Source: Acanthamoeba lenticulata
Taxonomy: Eukaryota; Discosea; Longamoebia; Acanthamoebidae
Assembly: GCA_002179805.1 (NCBI GenBank)
Contig: NAVB01000563.1
Span: 1-64,000 of the forward strand
Direction: 5' to 3'
DNA: 64,000 bases
The notes under the pieces are model-generated. The model worked only from the letters and a program-made list of their open reading frames with translations, did no database searches and had not been told where the DNA came from. The translations under genes and the position numbers were made by a program. Shown here piece by piece: positions 39,701 through 53,370 of the stretch; position 1 is the first letter of the stretch, and the number at the start of each line of letters is the position of its first letter.

Positions 39701-40970
39701 TTTAGGACAGTCAGCAAAGAACTGGCAAAGAAGACCAGAAAGCCATGGACGCACACTGAGAAATAGAGGCAGGAGTTGATGAAGAATGAGGGTGAAAAAA
39801 AGATCCCCGACCAGTCCGGCAACATCAACCTCAAAGTCGTCCTCCTTCATTGCCATTTTCTTGATCCCAACTGTGCATTTTGTTTGTGAGTGATCATCCT
39901 TTTGGAAGGTGGCCAAAGGCAAGAGTGTACCAAAGTTGAACAAGAGGCGGGGTGAAGGGAGAAAGGTAGAGAACGCTTGTGAGATGAGGCTCATAGCGCC
40001 AACAATATCTCGGCCTCTTGTTATGGTGTAGTTGAAGTACACCCCAAACATGAGCGTGGAATTGACCACCGATACATAGTTGAACTCGTAGGCTGTGACG
40101 GTAGTGTCCTTTTAGTGGTGGACGTTTCCCAAAACAAAAGTACAATCATACCTGAGGTGTAGCGGGCAGGCTCGCCCGTGGCAGCATAGAAGACGCTGTC
40201 TATGTTGTTGGACGTTCCAGCGTCATTGATAGAATAGTTGTACGGGCTTGTGGGGACGAGGTCGAGATCCCTGAGGTATGTCTGTGACGCCATGTACTCC
40301 ACAAACTAACGCAAGCTTAGTTAGTTCACCATCACGCTGCCAAGTGCCGTGACGGAGGAACCTTTAATGGAAGAAGCGGCTGGTTGATGGCACCCAACAA
40401 GCCGCTTTTTCCGGTGCCGTAGGGGTCAAACTGCCCGATGGGCACCTCCCCACGCATGTCCTCATCACTGTAGAGGATTTCTGCTTGCGGAGGGCGGTAG
40501 TTTCCATCCTGCGGTCGGCTCAGACTGTGCACGAAGGCTGTAGTCAGTCCAGACCCAAATACTCCATCACAGACACGTACATGAAAAAGGGTGGCTTGGT
40601 GTAGGGATGCGGGTAATCGTAGGAAGTCTGGATGTCCGTTTCTGACCGCACCCATATCTGCAACACGAAAAGGATCACCATCTGGGCGGTAGTGTTGGTG
40701 AGCAAGCTTGCCTGTTTCAAATATTTGTCCGCCTCTCCAAAGGGAAATGGGCTTAAAACGTACAAGAACGACGGGGGTGAGGCACTGGCAAAGGTTGGTG
40801 CCGTAGTTGCGCCTCTGGGCGATGGCACTTTTCGCCAGCAGAGCCCTGCATTGGTTGACGTAGGAGAGCCGCTTGCGAATAACCTGCCGCAGCTCAGCGT
40901 TGCTCAGTTTGCTCAACTCCGCAACGTTGTCATCTTCTTGCTCGTCTTTCTTCGCGTTGGAGTCTTGCAT
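36800..40970 (-). CDS. ABCA-family half transporter
   Basis: Start taken at MQDSNAKKDEQED; the stop follows EDDEDMSSYSSDQG. One transmembrane domain: helix 1 is rebuilt across an intron as TPVVLMVILFVLQIWV. A large lumenal loop follows with NYSIND and NYTITRG glycosylation-like sites, then a cluster of helices (YWLVNYFWFYLLYCCVALFL; GHTLVAMSFLLSVFF; IYIVGVCIVGVFTIESLI). The nucleotide-binding domain has FLGPNGAGKTTT, GICPQHD, FSGGMKRRLSVG, LLDEPST-GLDP (restored across an intron) and THSMEEAEALC, the ABCA-type signature set. With one TMD and one NBD it is half-size, as in the Dictyostelium ABCA group. Likely role is lipid transport at an internal membrane. Many introns; the loop exons are approximate. 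Confidence 0.85.
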
Positions 40971-41206
40971 GGGTACTGCTGCAAGAAGGAGAGGAGGTTG
41001 CACTTCATGCGCCGCAGTAGCGCCTGAGTGGCTAAAGCTCGGAGTTCGCTGGAGGCAACAGAAACTGGCCGAACAGTGCGCCTTTTGTTGCGCACAATTT
41101 CTTCGGCCAGTTTGGTCAAAGAAATTGCTAAACCATGGCGAGGGAATGAGCAAAGCATGCTAATCAAAACAGATGACGATTCTGGCAGGAAGGTCACTAC
41201 AACGCG

Positions 41207-41230
41207 TTGCTCGTCAACTTGCTCGTCAAC
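41207..41230. repeat. 12-base tandem duplication after receptor B stop
   Basis: TTGCTCGTCAAC occurs twice in a row directly beyond the copy B stop codon (41207-41218 and 41219-41230). Copy A has it once, at 11051-11062. It marks one edge of the near-identical segment. Confidence 0.85.
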
Positions 41231-41569
41231 TCATACCAGAACATCAGACGCGCGTGGTGTCGGACCGGTGGCGTGGGCCTCGTGAAGGAGGGCCTCCAGC
41301 TGCACCAACACCTCGTCCATGGTCGGCCGCTTGGCCGCCACCCCGTGCCAGCACTTCTTCATCAGCCGCCCAAAGGCCTCGCCACCACTGTCGGCCGGAA
41401 TGAGCGGCCGCTTGCCCTCGAGCACGTCCAACGACACGCCCATGAAGTTGCGCCCGGCAAAGGGCTGCTTGCGCGTCAAGACCTCCCACATGATGATGCC
41501 GAACGCGTAGGTGTCGATCCGCTCGTTGTACTTCTCCCCGCGGATCACCTCCGGCGCTGTTTTGTTGTT
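41219..41569. repeat. Near-identical 3' segment shared with copy A
   Basis: Partner of 11051-11401. The match crosses the last intron's acceptor by a few bases and stops abruptly in intron sequence, while the next exons upstream differ at many third positions. Confidence 0.85.
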
Positions 41570-44500
41570 GCCCCATCACAGCATTAGCCTCTTAATGGAG
41601 TTACACGTGCTATTATTGATTCATGGAGAGGCACGTACCGGTCCAGCAGGGCGTGCCGCAGCGGGTCATGGTGATGTTCTCCTCCTTGATCCGCGCGAAC
41701 CCAAAGTCGGCCACCTTCACGTTCCACGCCTCGTCCACGAGCAGGTTCGACGGCTTCAGGTCCCGATGCACGATCGCCGGCGACAGCGAGTGCAGATACG
41801 CGATTCCAAGCGCGGCTGAGCGCAATAGCTCGAGGCGGCGCGTCCAGGGCAGCTTGATGGAGTGGTTGGACAGGAGGTCCTTGAGCGAGCCCTGCTTCAC
41901 GAACTCGGTCACCACGCACAGGTTGGGCGCCTTGATGCACGCCCCGACGAACAGCACGATGTTCGGGTGGTGCAGCTCCGACAAGAAGGCCACCTCGGCC
42001 CGGAACTCGAGCATGCGCCGCTCGTCGAGCTTCTGCTTCACGAACCGCTTCACCGCCACATCGACGCCCTTCCACTGGCCACGATGGACCACGCCAAAGG
42101 AGCCCATGCCGACCTGCTTGCCGAGTGCAATCTCGTTGAAGTCGATCACCCAGCGCACCATGTTGGCCGACGTGAGGAAGTTGTCCTCCTTGAACTCCAT
42201 CAGGCCCTCGCCCACCGTCGTCTCCAGCTCGTATCGGTCCGAGCGGTCGCCTTCATCTGAGTGGCGAGACGAGCCCGTCGGCGAGGACGAACCATTTTGG
42301 TTCGCGGTCACGCCACCGAAGAAGCGGGCCTCGAGGCCGCGTGTCTTGACCTCGTAGAGGTTCTCGCCCGAGGGCGAGCCGCTGACGTCAAACCGACCGA
42401 TCCGGTTGAGAAGGCGCTTGTACGTGTCCGGCTGCGCGACCTTGAGCTTGGAACAGGCCGGGCCGGAGACAAGGATCTGGCCGCCGTGAGTCAGCGCTGT
42501 GATGCGCGCCGCCGTGTCCACGGCAGCTCCTGAGTACTCCACGCGCCGCGTGGTGGCGTCGCGCTTGCTGCGCGGGGAGCCAACATGGATGCCCATGCGC
42601 ACGCGCAGTCCGCGGAACAGCATCCGATCGTCGGTGTCGCCCCACTCCTCGCCGGCGCCCGGGTGCTCGAGCAGGCGCAACGGCCACTCGGCCTTGAGCA
42701 GCGCCTGCTGCGCCTCCATGCACCACTCGACCGCGTTGGCCACTTCCTGGAAGGTCATGCAGAACGAGCCCTCTCCACTGTTCTGGTGCTGATGGTGGCC
42801 GCGAGCGAGGAGGGCTTCGTAGCCGCGGTGCTTCTTAAGAAGCGAGCGGAGGAGGTCGTTGTGGAGCAGCGTGGCGTCGCGCATGGCCACAGGGTCGTGC
42901 TCCCAGAGCGAGGCCGCACGCGCGATGTCCGTGAACACGACCGCTATTTCGCCCTCTGGCGGGGCGCCAGCCACGGCGTTGAGCCCGGGGGCCGGCCCCG
43001 CGGAACTGCTGGCGGAGGACGAGGTCGTGGTTCCGGCCGACAGAGAGATGCCTGAGGACGTGGTAGATACGGAGGTGCCTCCCAGACTGGAATGCTCGCC
43101 GGCGATGGCAGAGAGGCGCGTCATGATCTCGAGGAATGTGGGCCGGATGGCTGGGTCCACGTGCCAGCAGCTGCGAGCCGGAACAAACTCAGTATCGTAG
43201 GTCATCTTTTCAAAAACGAACACACAGGACGAGAAGCGATACCTGGTCATGAGGTCGGAGTACTCGTGCGGGATGATGATGTCGTCAGGCATGCGCGGCC
43301 GCAGGTTGTCTCGGATGACCGCCACAGCCACCGCTGCCGTCCTGTCACGCCCAATGGTTGCAGTGAGCCCCTCGCCCCACGAACTTTACCAAGCACCGCA
43401 GGAGACGCACCCCATGCCGGCGTAGGGCTGCTCGCGCGTCATCAGCTCCCACATGATGATGCCTGTGTGAACGCGGAACCGCACTCGTGAGGTTTTCCGC
43501 AAGGAAAGGGAGTGGAGGAAGAGACAAAGTACCAAAGCTGTAGACGTCGGCCAAGGTGAAATCCAGGTCGGTGGTCTCGTTGAGCACCTCGGGGGCCGTC
43601 CAGTGGATGGAGCCCTGAGCCTCGCGCACCGATGCCTTCTGCACCTCCTCGCGGAACTTGGTCAGCCCAAAGTCGGACACCTTCACGTTCCTGTTTTCAA
43701 TAAAATAATGCGTCCGAGATTGTACGTTAGTTCCCGGTAGCGACATTAACGGTAAATAGGGTAGAGGGGACAGACCACTTGGCGTCGAGGAGGAGGTTGA
43801 GGGACTTGAGGTCGCGATGCACGATGCCTGACGAGTGGAGGAAATGCATGCCCTTGGCTGCCTGGTACGCCATCTTCACCTTCAGCTCCATCGGCACCTG
43901 TATCATCATCAATCAATCAATCAGTATTGCGTCCGTGTCGTCAACAATTTATGGCGAAACAAGCGCAGGGCGTACCTCAGGGATGAGCTCGTTGTGCAGC
44001 AGCTGTTTCCCCAATGGCGCACGCGAGTGTCAGAAAAAGAGACAGCAACCAGCAAACTCACAGTATTCGAGGGAATAGGAGAGGAACCTCGTAAAGAGAG
44101 CCGAGAGCCATGAACTCCATGACGATGCACATCTTGGGCGGCTTCGTGCACGCCGCCATGAAGAGCACCACGTTCGGATGCCGCAGCGCCGTCATCATGC
44201 GCACTTCGTCGGCAAAGTTGCGCTGCATCTCGCGCGTCACCACGTCCGACGTCATCACCTTGACCGCCACTTCGGTCCCGCGCCACTTGGCCTTGAACAC
44301 GGAGCCGTAGCCGCCCGTGCCCAGATGGTCCTCCATCTCCAGCTCGTTCGGCGAGATCTCCCAGTTGTCCGTTCCCCGCTGCCGCCTGCGCAGGACCAGG
44401 GCCACGATGATGGCCACGGCGAGCAGGAGCGCCACGACAAGCACGACAGGAATGCCCACGCCCAGCCCCACCGCCAGCGCGGTCGAGCTATCGCTGGAAG

Positions 44501-47413
44501 AGGAACTGATGGCTTCTGTTGTGCCAGCAGCCACTCACGATCGTCAGTCCTGAAGCAGTACAATGAACGAGGTGATGTCATGGGCATCTCCATTCCAGAC
44601 GTACCATCGCAGTAGGAGCCGCTCCAGCCAGAGGTACACACGCAGGCGCCCGACGAGCAAGAGCCGTGATTGGAGCACAACACGCCGTCGCGCACGCACC
44701 CGACGATGGAGCTCACCTGGACGCCTTGGCACGTGACGCTCGTGAGCTGCGTGAGGATGCGCTTGAGCACGCCTGGCGAGCGGCCGGCCGTCGTAATTCC
44801 GTTGCGTGTGGCGATGATCGACGCCTCGTTGGCCGTTTGCGTCCAGTACATCCAGTCCACCAGCGCCGCGGCCTTGGCGCAGTTGGCCGTGGTCGTCTTC
44901 TCGATCAGCAGTCCGTTGTAGGTGGCCATCGGCCACGAGTTTACGCCACCGCCTGCACACACACCGTGAGAGGGCGAAGGTTTTCAAAGGCCAAGAGAGG
45001 GGGAAAGGGGGACAGCGGATAGATACCGAGCAGGAGGATGTAGTCAGACGTGTTGGCAAAGTCATCGAGCGCCGAAAGCACCGTGTTCGTTCCGGCCGCG
45101 ACAGCACGCCCCGCCGGATTGATGAGCGAGGCTGCGCGGAGCGCCGTGGAAACTGCGATCTGGCCGCTGAGAGTGAGAACGATAGAGTAGGGCGTGGCCG
45201 CGGCCATCGGAACCTGGGCCGCGCTTGTGCCAGCGACCTCCTTGACGCGAGCGGGCGCCAGATCTTGCACAGGAAACCTCAAAAGACCGTTAACTCCCAC
45301 GCGTCTATTGAACTCAGGCACGGCCTTGGCCATCGCGGCCGAGCCAACCAAGGTCATCACCGAATAGATCTGGTGGACGGACGAGTGAGACTGTGCACCC
45401 GGAGCGAATGAAATGGAAATAAACAAATAAAAATAAATAAATAAATAAAGAGGAGAGCATTACAGTGGGTATGACGATGATAATAGGCGCATCAGGAATG
45501 TGCTGCGCAATGGGCTTGTTTATGGCAAGAATTGCCGGGTCCCGCCAGTTGGTCACGTTGCCCATGTAGATGCCAGCCAGGATGTCCAGCGTGAGGATCA
45601 AGGGCGTTGTCTCGGACAGAAGCTCGGGGATCTACATCATGTCGCCCAACACAATGGCTCAGATTCCGGGAGCCAAGAAGGTCATGTTTGAGGGGGAGGG
45701 GGGTAGATGGGCGTACGTTGTAAGAGGGAATCACAGCTTGACCCAGAACGGGCACCAGCTGCACGTTGGGCATCTGGGCCCACTGATCTTCCGTAGGCTC
45801 ATAGCTCAGTGCACCAAAGTCCGCAGTGCCTGTGCCGTTGGTAAAAGACAACAAGTAGTCAGCCTTTCTGAACGAGGAAGTGAAGAGCGAAGGAGAGGCC
45901 GTAGTACCAGCGATCATTTGAGTGATAGCGCCGGCCGTGTCAGAGTAGTAAAACTTCTCCACGAAGGCGTTGGACGAGTAGGTCATCGCCCAGTCGTCAA
46001 CCGCTCTGATGCCACCGCCAAGGCCGATTATGTACGACGTCTGAAGCGCCGTTGCGTTGTTGCAGTTCACCGTGCTGAACAAGTTGATTAGCGCCCGCTT
46101 GTACTCGATCCCCAGGGCGCCCCAGCCTAGCGCGTTGATGGCCGTCGAGGCGCGGTCATTGGTCTGCGCCCAGCTGAGAAACCGCATCAGCCCTTCGGCC
46201 GGCCCGCAGTCGCTGACCTGCTTGGTCAGCATCGTGGTGAGGAACACGGTGTAGGCCAGCGGCCACGTCGCGTTGCCCTTTCCATTCGCGATATCGCTGC
46301 TCAGGTCGCCTGTATTGGGGTGATACGCGTGCATCAGCGGACGCGAGTGAAAAATGGTGGAAGGACAGTGCACGTACCACCTTTGATGGCGGCGCTATAG
46401 TCGGCCATGGCGGACTGGATGGCGGCCGTGGTGGGCGACACAACCTGCCCAGCCGCATTTTGCATTCGGCTGCACTGCATCCGGGCTGCCAAGACAGAGG
46501 CATAGTCGGCGTAGGTCATGCTGTACTCGAGCGTCTGTCCCGGTGTTGAAATTTAGCATAAACAACCATCTCGCCGGTTCACCAGACACAAATAATAAAA
46601 TTAACTCATTCATACCGCAACAGTTGCTAAACGCGCGGTTGCGTTTGTTGCTTCCACAGCACTAGCCGGCACAATCGCAGCAAGCGAGGAGCCATTGACC
46701 GCTGCAGCAAAGTCTGGCGATATCGCCGAGAGGGCGCGCACAAACACGCCTGTCATTTCGACGTTGTTTGGTGCCGCCGAGTGGACCAGGGTAATGGCGG
46801 CCGAAGGAAGGGTAAGGTTGCGGTTGAGGGAGACGATGGCCGCATCGTCCCACGTGGTGATGGCGCCGCGCCAAATGTCCGCAAGCACCTCCATGCTCAT
46901 CACCTGTGGGAGTTTAATGGCCCATTAGTTTGCCACGGAGTAACCCCAGAAGAAAAATTAGGGGAGGCGGGGGGGGGGGTACAAGTGAGGAAACGTTGAC
47001 TCCTGGAAGGTTGATGGCCATCACCAGCGCGGCACCCGTGACGGGGAGCTGCAAGGCGTTGGCCGGTAGGCTGCTCGAGTCGATGCGGCCGTTGGTGAGG
47101 GCATATTCAATGGCTCCAGTGGCTACGCGAGCCAAAGATGAAGAAGTGTTCTGGGCGGTGTCGTAATTGATGACAAATGCCTCCGAGGCGTAACTGTAGC
47201 CCACGCTCCACGTTGAAATCAAGCTGGTGTGTGCGCTGCCAACTCCGTTAACAACGATAGCGCCCTTGGCTGCTCGGACAGGGAAGAGCAAAGGAAGCTC
47301 GTTAGTACAGTCAACGGAGTTGCTCCTCAAGCAAAGGCTTCAAAGGAAATGGAACCTGCGTGTAGGCATAGGATAAAGAAGAGGGTGAAGAGGAGCGGTA
47401 AGGTGCGCGCCAT
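41231..47413 (-). CDS. Receptor copy B: PstS-like x2, TM, kinase-cyclase-kinase
   Basis: Paralogue of the gene at 11063-17555 with the same architecture. Exon 1 encodes signal peptide MARTLPLLFTLFFILCLHA and splices to AKGAIVVNGVGS. PstS-like domain 1 contains [13 protein letters not shown] and [12 protein letters not shown]; domain 2 contains AGIYMGNVTNWRDPAI and NSWPMATYNGLL. Then an EGF-like module (about 44720-44600), a TM helix identical to copy A over about 27 residues, TKL kinase 1 ([30 protein letters not shown]), cyclase domain (about 42960-42440; FTDI kept, [10 protein letters not shown] in place of the second metal site), and TKL kinase 2 ([32 protein letters not shown]). Kinase and cyclase parts are closer to copy A than are the ectodomains. 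Ligand and output are unknown. Confidence 0.85.
45430..45449. repeat. AAAT tetranucleotide repeat
   Basis: Short AAAT-type tandem repeat in an intron of receptor copy B between the exons of the second PstS-like domain. Confidence 0.8.
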
Positions 47414-47904
47414 GGTGCGCAGGCGTTTTGTTGTTCTTTTGTTGTTCAAAACTGGACAAGCGACCTTCTCTGTTGGTGTCCAAGGTCCCCCTGAGTCGGG
47501 TTAACCAAAGGGGTGAGCCGCAGCTTATGACCAATGACAACGCCGATACAGTTGTTGTCGTATGTGCTCTCGTTCTTCAACCGCGAGGCCACCATTTTCG
47601 CCATTGGTCTGTTGGTCCACCAACGGCATTGAAGTGCACACAAAAGGTAACGCTAATGCAGTTCCACTTCTCTTGCCCCTTGTCGTTGTCCAGCTCGAGC
47701 TGGAAAATGTTCGACAGCAAGGACAACTGTGCCTGCTTCTTTCCAGTACTACGATAACGAGCGAACGAGATTCGTGAAAAGAAGAAAAAAATTCAGTCGA
47801 CACTCATTGCCCGGGAAAAACAAAAAGGAAAAGTGTCTATGCACCCGCCCGTCGCTGGGCAGACGAGAGCAAAGTGACTGTGTGCTTGCAGTCAGCCACA
47901 AGCG
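47414..47904. other. Divergent promoter region, receptor B / flippase
   Basis: This 491-base gap separates the ATGs of receptor copy B (leftward) and the P4-ATPase gene (rightward), so it should hold both promoters. No gene and no clear TATA box is seen. Confidence 0.5.
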
Positions 47905-50900
47905 ATGGACAAGGGCAAAGCTAAGGACCCAACCACGAGCGACGACTCAGGCACCGAGAGTGTAGAAGGTCCAAGCCTTGCGGATGAACAAAGTGAGAAT
48001 GACCGTTCACCGCCTGCCGCAGAAGCTGAACCACAAGACAAAGACAGTTCAACGACCCGATGGCAGCTCTTCAAGAGGTTCCTTCGCGAGCCCCAGCGCT
48101 TCTTGCGAAAGCTTCGCCCTGTTCGTTCCCCCTCCCCTATCTGGTTCCTTCCTTCATGCCATAACCGGCTGGCATGTTGGGCCGCTGGACAGTTGGAACT
48201 GGAGATCAACGATTGGGCTGCAAACAAGCCCAAGGGTTACCCTAAGAACCGGTTCACCACGTCCAAGGTGCCCCCTCCTCCCGCCCAACTCATAAACTCC
48301 ACTTTCTCATTATGGCTTTTCGCTAATTCGTGGTGCTGGACTTGCAGTACTCGTGGTGGTCATTCATCCCCAAAACCATCTACGAGCAGTTTCGCAAGTT
48401 CTCTAATTGTTACTTCCTCTTCATCATTGTCATCCAGTTCATTCCTGTATAGGGCCTCTAATGCCTCTTGATGCTTCACTGTGTGACCGTCACATGCTGT
48501 ATGCGTGTCGCTGACTGCACGTGGGTACAACGCGCGACAGGGGATGTCACCCTTGATCCCAGCGGCCAGCATCATTCCGCTTGCGTTCGTGATTCTTATC
48601 TCGGCACTGCGCGAGTTTGTCGAGGACATCTTCCGCCACATCGAGGACCGCAAGAACAACCGGTACGAGGCCAGTCAGCGCTCTTCTCCTGCATCAGAAC
48701 TTGCGACCTGACTTCACGTCTGTGCGCTCCTTCCTTATCCATGGGCAGAATCCTGTATCGAATGCTGCGCGATCCCACTGTGCGTTGAATGCCCGCCAAA
48801 ACAGCCCTGGTCCCACTGGGCGGGCGACTCACAGTGTGTGTCATGTTCAGCATGGCTGGAGGGAAGCCAAATCACAGGACTTGACTGCGGGCGACATTGT
48901 GCAGGTGAACGACGCCCAGCAGATACCGGCCGACATGGTCCTACTCTCCTCGTCAAACCCCAAGGGCTCGTGTTACATCACCACCGCCAACCTTGATGGG
49001 TGCGTTGGCCTAGTTGTGTCCACTCCACACCGACCACAAGGTAACGGTGATGCGCGCGTGCAGTGAGACCAACCTGAAGCTACGAAGCGCGCTGGACGTG
49101 ACGGCCAAGCTTGGCACCGACGAAGACCAGCTCATGCAACTCCGCGGGCGGGTGGAGGCGGAGGCGCCAAATGAGCACATCTACCATTTTGTCGGACGCT
49201 TTGCCCTGCCCGCCGCCACTGGGGACCACGATGAAGAAGAGGACGGCGTGCAGCTGGACGACATGGCCAAGCCTGCCGGTAAATCTGCAGAGAGGAAAAT
49301 TATTCCTCTTGGCACCGACCAGATGCTGCTCAAGGGCTCTCAGCTGCGTAACACTGACTGCGTTTATGGCCTCGTTATCTATGCTGGGCGAGGTACTTCT
49401 CCCGTGGGCCCCAAATGGCAGTATGGCACTAACACTGTCTCCTGGTGTTTGTATCGGGCGGTGCAGACACCAAGTTGGCACTCAATCTGCACAAGCCGCC
49501 CAGCAAGATATCCACCGTGGACCGAGCCCTCAACATCTGGGTGCTGGTTCTGTTTGCCGTGCTCGCCACACTCGTCTTCCTTCTGGCCATGGGCAGCGTC
49601 ATCTGGGACGTACGTTTCTCTTGCCCTCGCCCGCCCCATATTATGCGGCACAGCAACTGACAGTCTCGCTACGCTGATGCGCGCGGTGCAGACCGCCGAT
49701 CGAGGCCCAATGTGGTATGTGGACAACCCGTACGATAAAGGCGTCTACTACATCCGCAACGTGGGGACCTACCTGATCCTCCTTTCCAACTTCGTGCCCA
49801 TCTCGCTCTGGGTCACCATCGAGCTCATCAAGGTGGGCCAATCCAAGTTCATGGGTACGCGCCGTCTCTAAGAGACCCGCAGTGATGGCTCGACTCATCC
49901 TCCATTGTTTGGCTTGACAACAGCCTGGGACAACCTTATGCGGTCTGAGGACGGCTTGCCCATGCGGGTCAAGACCAGCAATCTCAACGAGGATCTTGGA
50001 CGCATTCAGCACATCTTCACGGTACGGGAGGCGGTTCATCTGGTTTCCCTCTCTTTACTCAAGGGGAACCAAACAGGACAAGACCGGGACGCTGACGGAG
50101 AACGTGATGGAGTTTGCCAAGTGCTCGATCGACGGTGTGAAATACGTGGACGAGCGCTGTCTGTCGAGTAGCAAGCGAGGCAAGGCCGACGACTCGTTGC
50201 GCGCATCGGAAAAGAGCGAATCGTCTGGTCCTGGCGCTGCCGCGCTCCGCTCGTCAGACATTACCACGGCGGATGACCGCGAGAGGCCACTCGGGGCTAT
50301 GGGCAAGGCTATTCAGGTGAGGCCGGCGTCATCGCGTAGCACTGCCTCAGGTCGGTCACCAGCTCACTTGAGTGCGATGCAGGGCTTGGCTGGTGAAGAG
50401 TTAGAAGAGCACCCAGTCTACAAGTTCCTGCAGGTGCTCACCCTGTGCCATGCCGTCGTTCCCGAACGCGACAAGAAGACCGACCGTGCGTTGTCTCCTT
50501 GCTTCTTTCCTCGAACACGCTGCGCATTGATGACGGACCCTATCATCCGCCTGCAGAGATCGTTTACCGGACGCCGTCTCCCGACGAAAAGGCGCTGGTG
50601 GAGGCCGCCCAGAAGAACGGCTTCACCCTCCTTCAGCGCACGACCGATCATCTCACCGTTGACGAGTTTGGTGCGGTGCCGCTGCGGCGTGGCTGATCAC
50701 GGGCAGAAGATGGCTGACCGATTGAGTCTCTTCGCAGGCGAGCCAGTGACGTACGAGGTGTTGGCCACCCTCAATTTTGACGCAACCCGTAAGCGAATGT
50801 CGGTCATTGTGCGCAGCCCGCACACCAACAAGATCTACCTCATGTCGAAGGGCGCTGACGACGCTATCTACGCCCGTTTGGCCGACTGCGACGCCAACGC

Positions 50901-53270
50901 CAGACGACAGGTGCGGCACTGCGCCACTTGCTACGGCTGCCCTTCCATGTCTGATTGCGAGTTCGCCGCCATGCAGGATGCGACGTCGAACCATCTCCAG
51001 CGCTTCGCACGCACAGGCTTGCGCACGCTGGTGATTGCCTACCGGGAGCTCGACGAGGAGGAATTCCAAGAGTGGAAGGTCTCCTACGACGAAGCCTACA
51101 CCGCCATCGACAACCGCGAGAAGATGGTGCGCCTTTGATGCTGCCGTCTTATTCATGACTCCACCTGACCTGCTTTTGGCTGTGCCATTGCAGCTGAACG
51201 CATCCTACGAGGCAATCGAGAACGAGCTGGTCCTCCTGGGCTGCACCGCGATCGAGGACAAGCTTCAGGACCAAGTCCCCGAGACGATCGAGTTCCTGCT
51301 GGAGGCCGGGATCAAGATCTGGATCCTGACGGGCGATAAGCAGGAGACGGCCATCGAGATCGGTCACTCGACCAACCTCCTCAAGCGGGGCATGCCGCTC
51401 ATCTTCCTCAATGCTCACTCCCTGGACGAGTGCCGCGACAAACTACAGCGCGAGCTGGCCGCCCACGGCCTCAAGACTCCCGAGCAGATCGAACTCGATA
51501 ACCAGCGCCGCGCAGAGGGCCGCAGACCGCGCTTGGCGTGGTTGCCACGTTGGGTCCATCGGCTGTTTGGCCGGTGCGTCTTCACCACACACGATCGGCT
51601 CAAGTCAAGCTGGTCTGACTGACGTACCCTTTCGTCTGCTGGCTGGTTCCAGACGCACGCCAGAGCCGCAGGAGCCTGTGTCGCTGGTGATCGACGGAGA
51701 GACGCTGAGTCACGCGCTCAGCAAAGATCTCATCGAAGACTTTATTCTACTCACCAAGTTCTGCCACTCGGTCGTGTGCTGCCGCACGAGTCCCCTCCAG
51801 AAGTCGCTCGTGGTGCGATCGGTCAAGCGGGGCGAGGGCCGGATCTGCCTGGCCATCGGCGACGGCGCCAACGATGTGTCGATGATCCAGAAGGCCCATG
51901 TGGGCGTGGGCATCTTTGGCAAGGAGGGCAACCAGGCAGCCCGCGCTGCCGACTACGCCATCCACCAGTTCAAGTGCGTGCGCACGCGCTCATCACCTAG
52001 TCCTCGTCCGCTCCTCACACCTTGGGTCCGTCTCACTCGGGGGTGGGACCAAACGCAGGCACCTGAAGCGGCTGCTGTGCGTGCATGGGCGCAAGAACTA
52101 CATCGAAGCCACGGGCCTCGTCCAGTTCTTTTTCTACAAGAACATCTCCTACAACCTGCCCTTTGTTTGGTTTTCCTTCTTCAACGGCTTCTCGGCGCAG
52201 ACGATGTACGACTCGTGGGTGATCAGCTGCTTCAACCTGTTCTTCACGTCGCTCCCGCCGCTTTGCTACGGCGTGTTCGAGAGGGACTTGCGCGACGAGA
52301 CCATCAACAAGTACCCGCAGCTCTACCGCCGCCTGCAGCGGGGCGAGCTCTTCACGCCCTTCACCTTCCTCTCGTGGCTGGCCGACGCCGTGTGGGAGTC
52401 GCTCGGTACTTGCTCTTGTCTTTCTCGTGCTCCTGGCGAAAACTTTATGGTCGCGTGTTGCTCACTTGCCCGCTCAACACACATGCAACTACAGTGGTGT
52501 TCTTTGCGGTCTTCTTTGCGTTCCAAAACGACGTACTCCTGAGCGACGGCGAGACACTCGACCTGTGGGCGTTTGGTATTTTTGTTGGCACCTTTATCAC
52601 CATGTCCATCAACTTCCGGTTCTTCCTTTACACCAAGTGCGTCCTCCTTCCCTCTTGCCTGAGGTATGGATAGAGAGGGTGATGCGCTGACCTCGAGTCC
52701 GCACTTTAGTGAGTGGACTTGGCTCACACACGTCTGCAACTGGCTGACGGTCGGGTTCTACTGGTTATTCATGGCTGTCTTCGCCACCCTCAACATCACG
52801 CCCTACTTTGTGAACCTCTACAGCGTCTTCTGTACGCGCCACTCAGGGCTTTTTTTATTTATTATTATTATTTTGCAAGCAGACGAGGGAGAAGCAAACG
52901 ATCAGCGATCCTTCACACGTCGATGACACACTTTACTTGTTGGTGCAGTCATGTGCGGCCGGACGGCGTCATTCTGGTTCCTCTTCGTGGGCACCAACGT
53001 TGTGACTCTGCTGCCCGGCGTGGTCGCCAAATAGTGCGTGTCCCTTCCCACGGGCGCGAGTGACGGATTTGCTGACTCGAGGGGCGGTTCACATTGTGCA
53101 GCCTGAAGCACACCTACTTCCCGGACGACTGGATGATTCTGCGCGAGGCCGAGCAGCTCAATCGGGGCGCTGGCGAGGAGGTAAAAACGAGCAAGTGGCG
53201 CGAGTTCTGGTACACCATTTCACGAACACGGCCCTATGAACCGGAGGAAGAGGATGAAGCTGGGCGCTGA
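47905..53270 (+). CDS. P4-ATPase, phospholipid flippase
   Basis: About 18 exons; starts [13 protein letters not shown], ends [13 protein letters not shown]. The N-terminal tail is acidic, then [20 protein letters not shown] and [18 protein letters not shown], the standard entry to P4 helix 1. The actuator has ANLDGETNLK (the D-G-E-T loop). Helix 4 has [11 protein letters not shown] with the P4-specific P-I-S-L. The phosphorylation motif DKTGT is at 50077-50091, right after a splice acceptor. [13 protein letters not shown] and [10 protein letters not shown] complete the ATP-binding and hinge motifs. C-terminal helices include [20 protein letters not shown] and end in a short acidic tail. It should move aminophospholipids from the outer to the cytosolic leaflet, with a CDC50-type partner. 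All catalytic residues are present. Its stop lies 100 bases from the stop of the PP1 gene. Confidence 0.92.
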
Positions 53271-53370
53271 CCTCGGATGGGGTGGATGGCCCAGAACAAA
53301 AAAAAAACAATTTACAAAAATATATATTCTCTCTTTTCTAAATCGCCACCTTCCAAATCAGGCCGACCAC

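Noticed and set aside
41207..41230. Direct repeat as a transposon target-site duplication
   Set aside because: The two 12-base units are adjacent with no element between them; simple tandem duplication or a conversion edge explains them.
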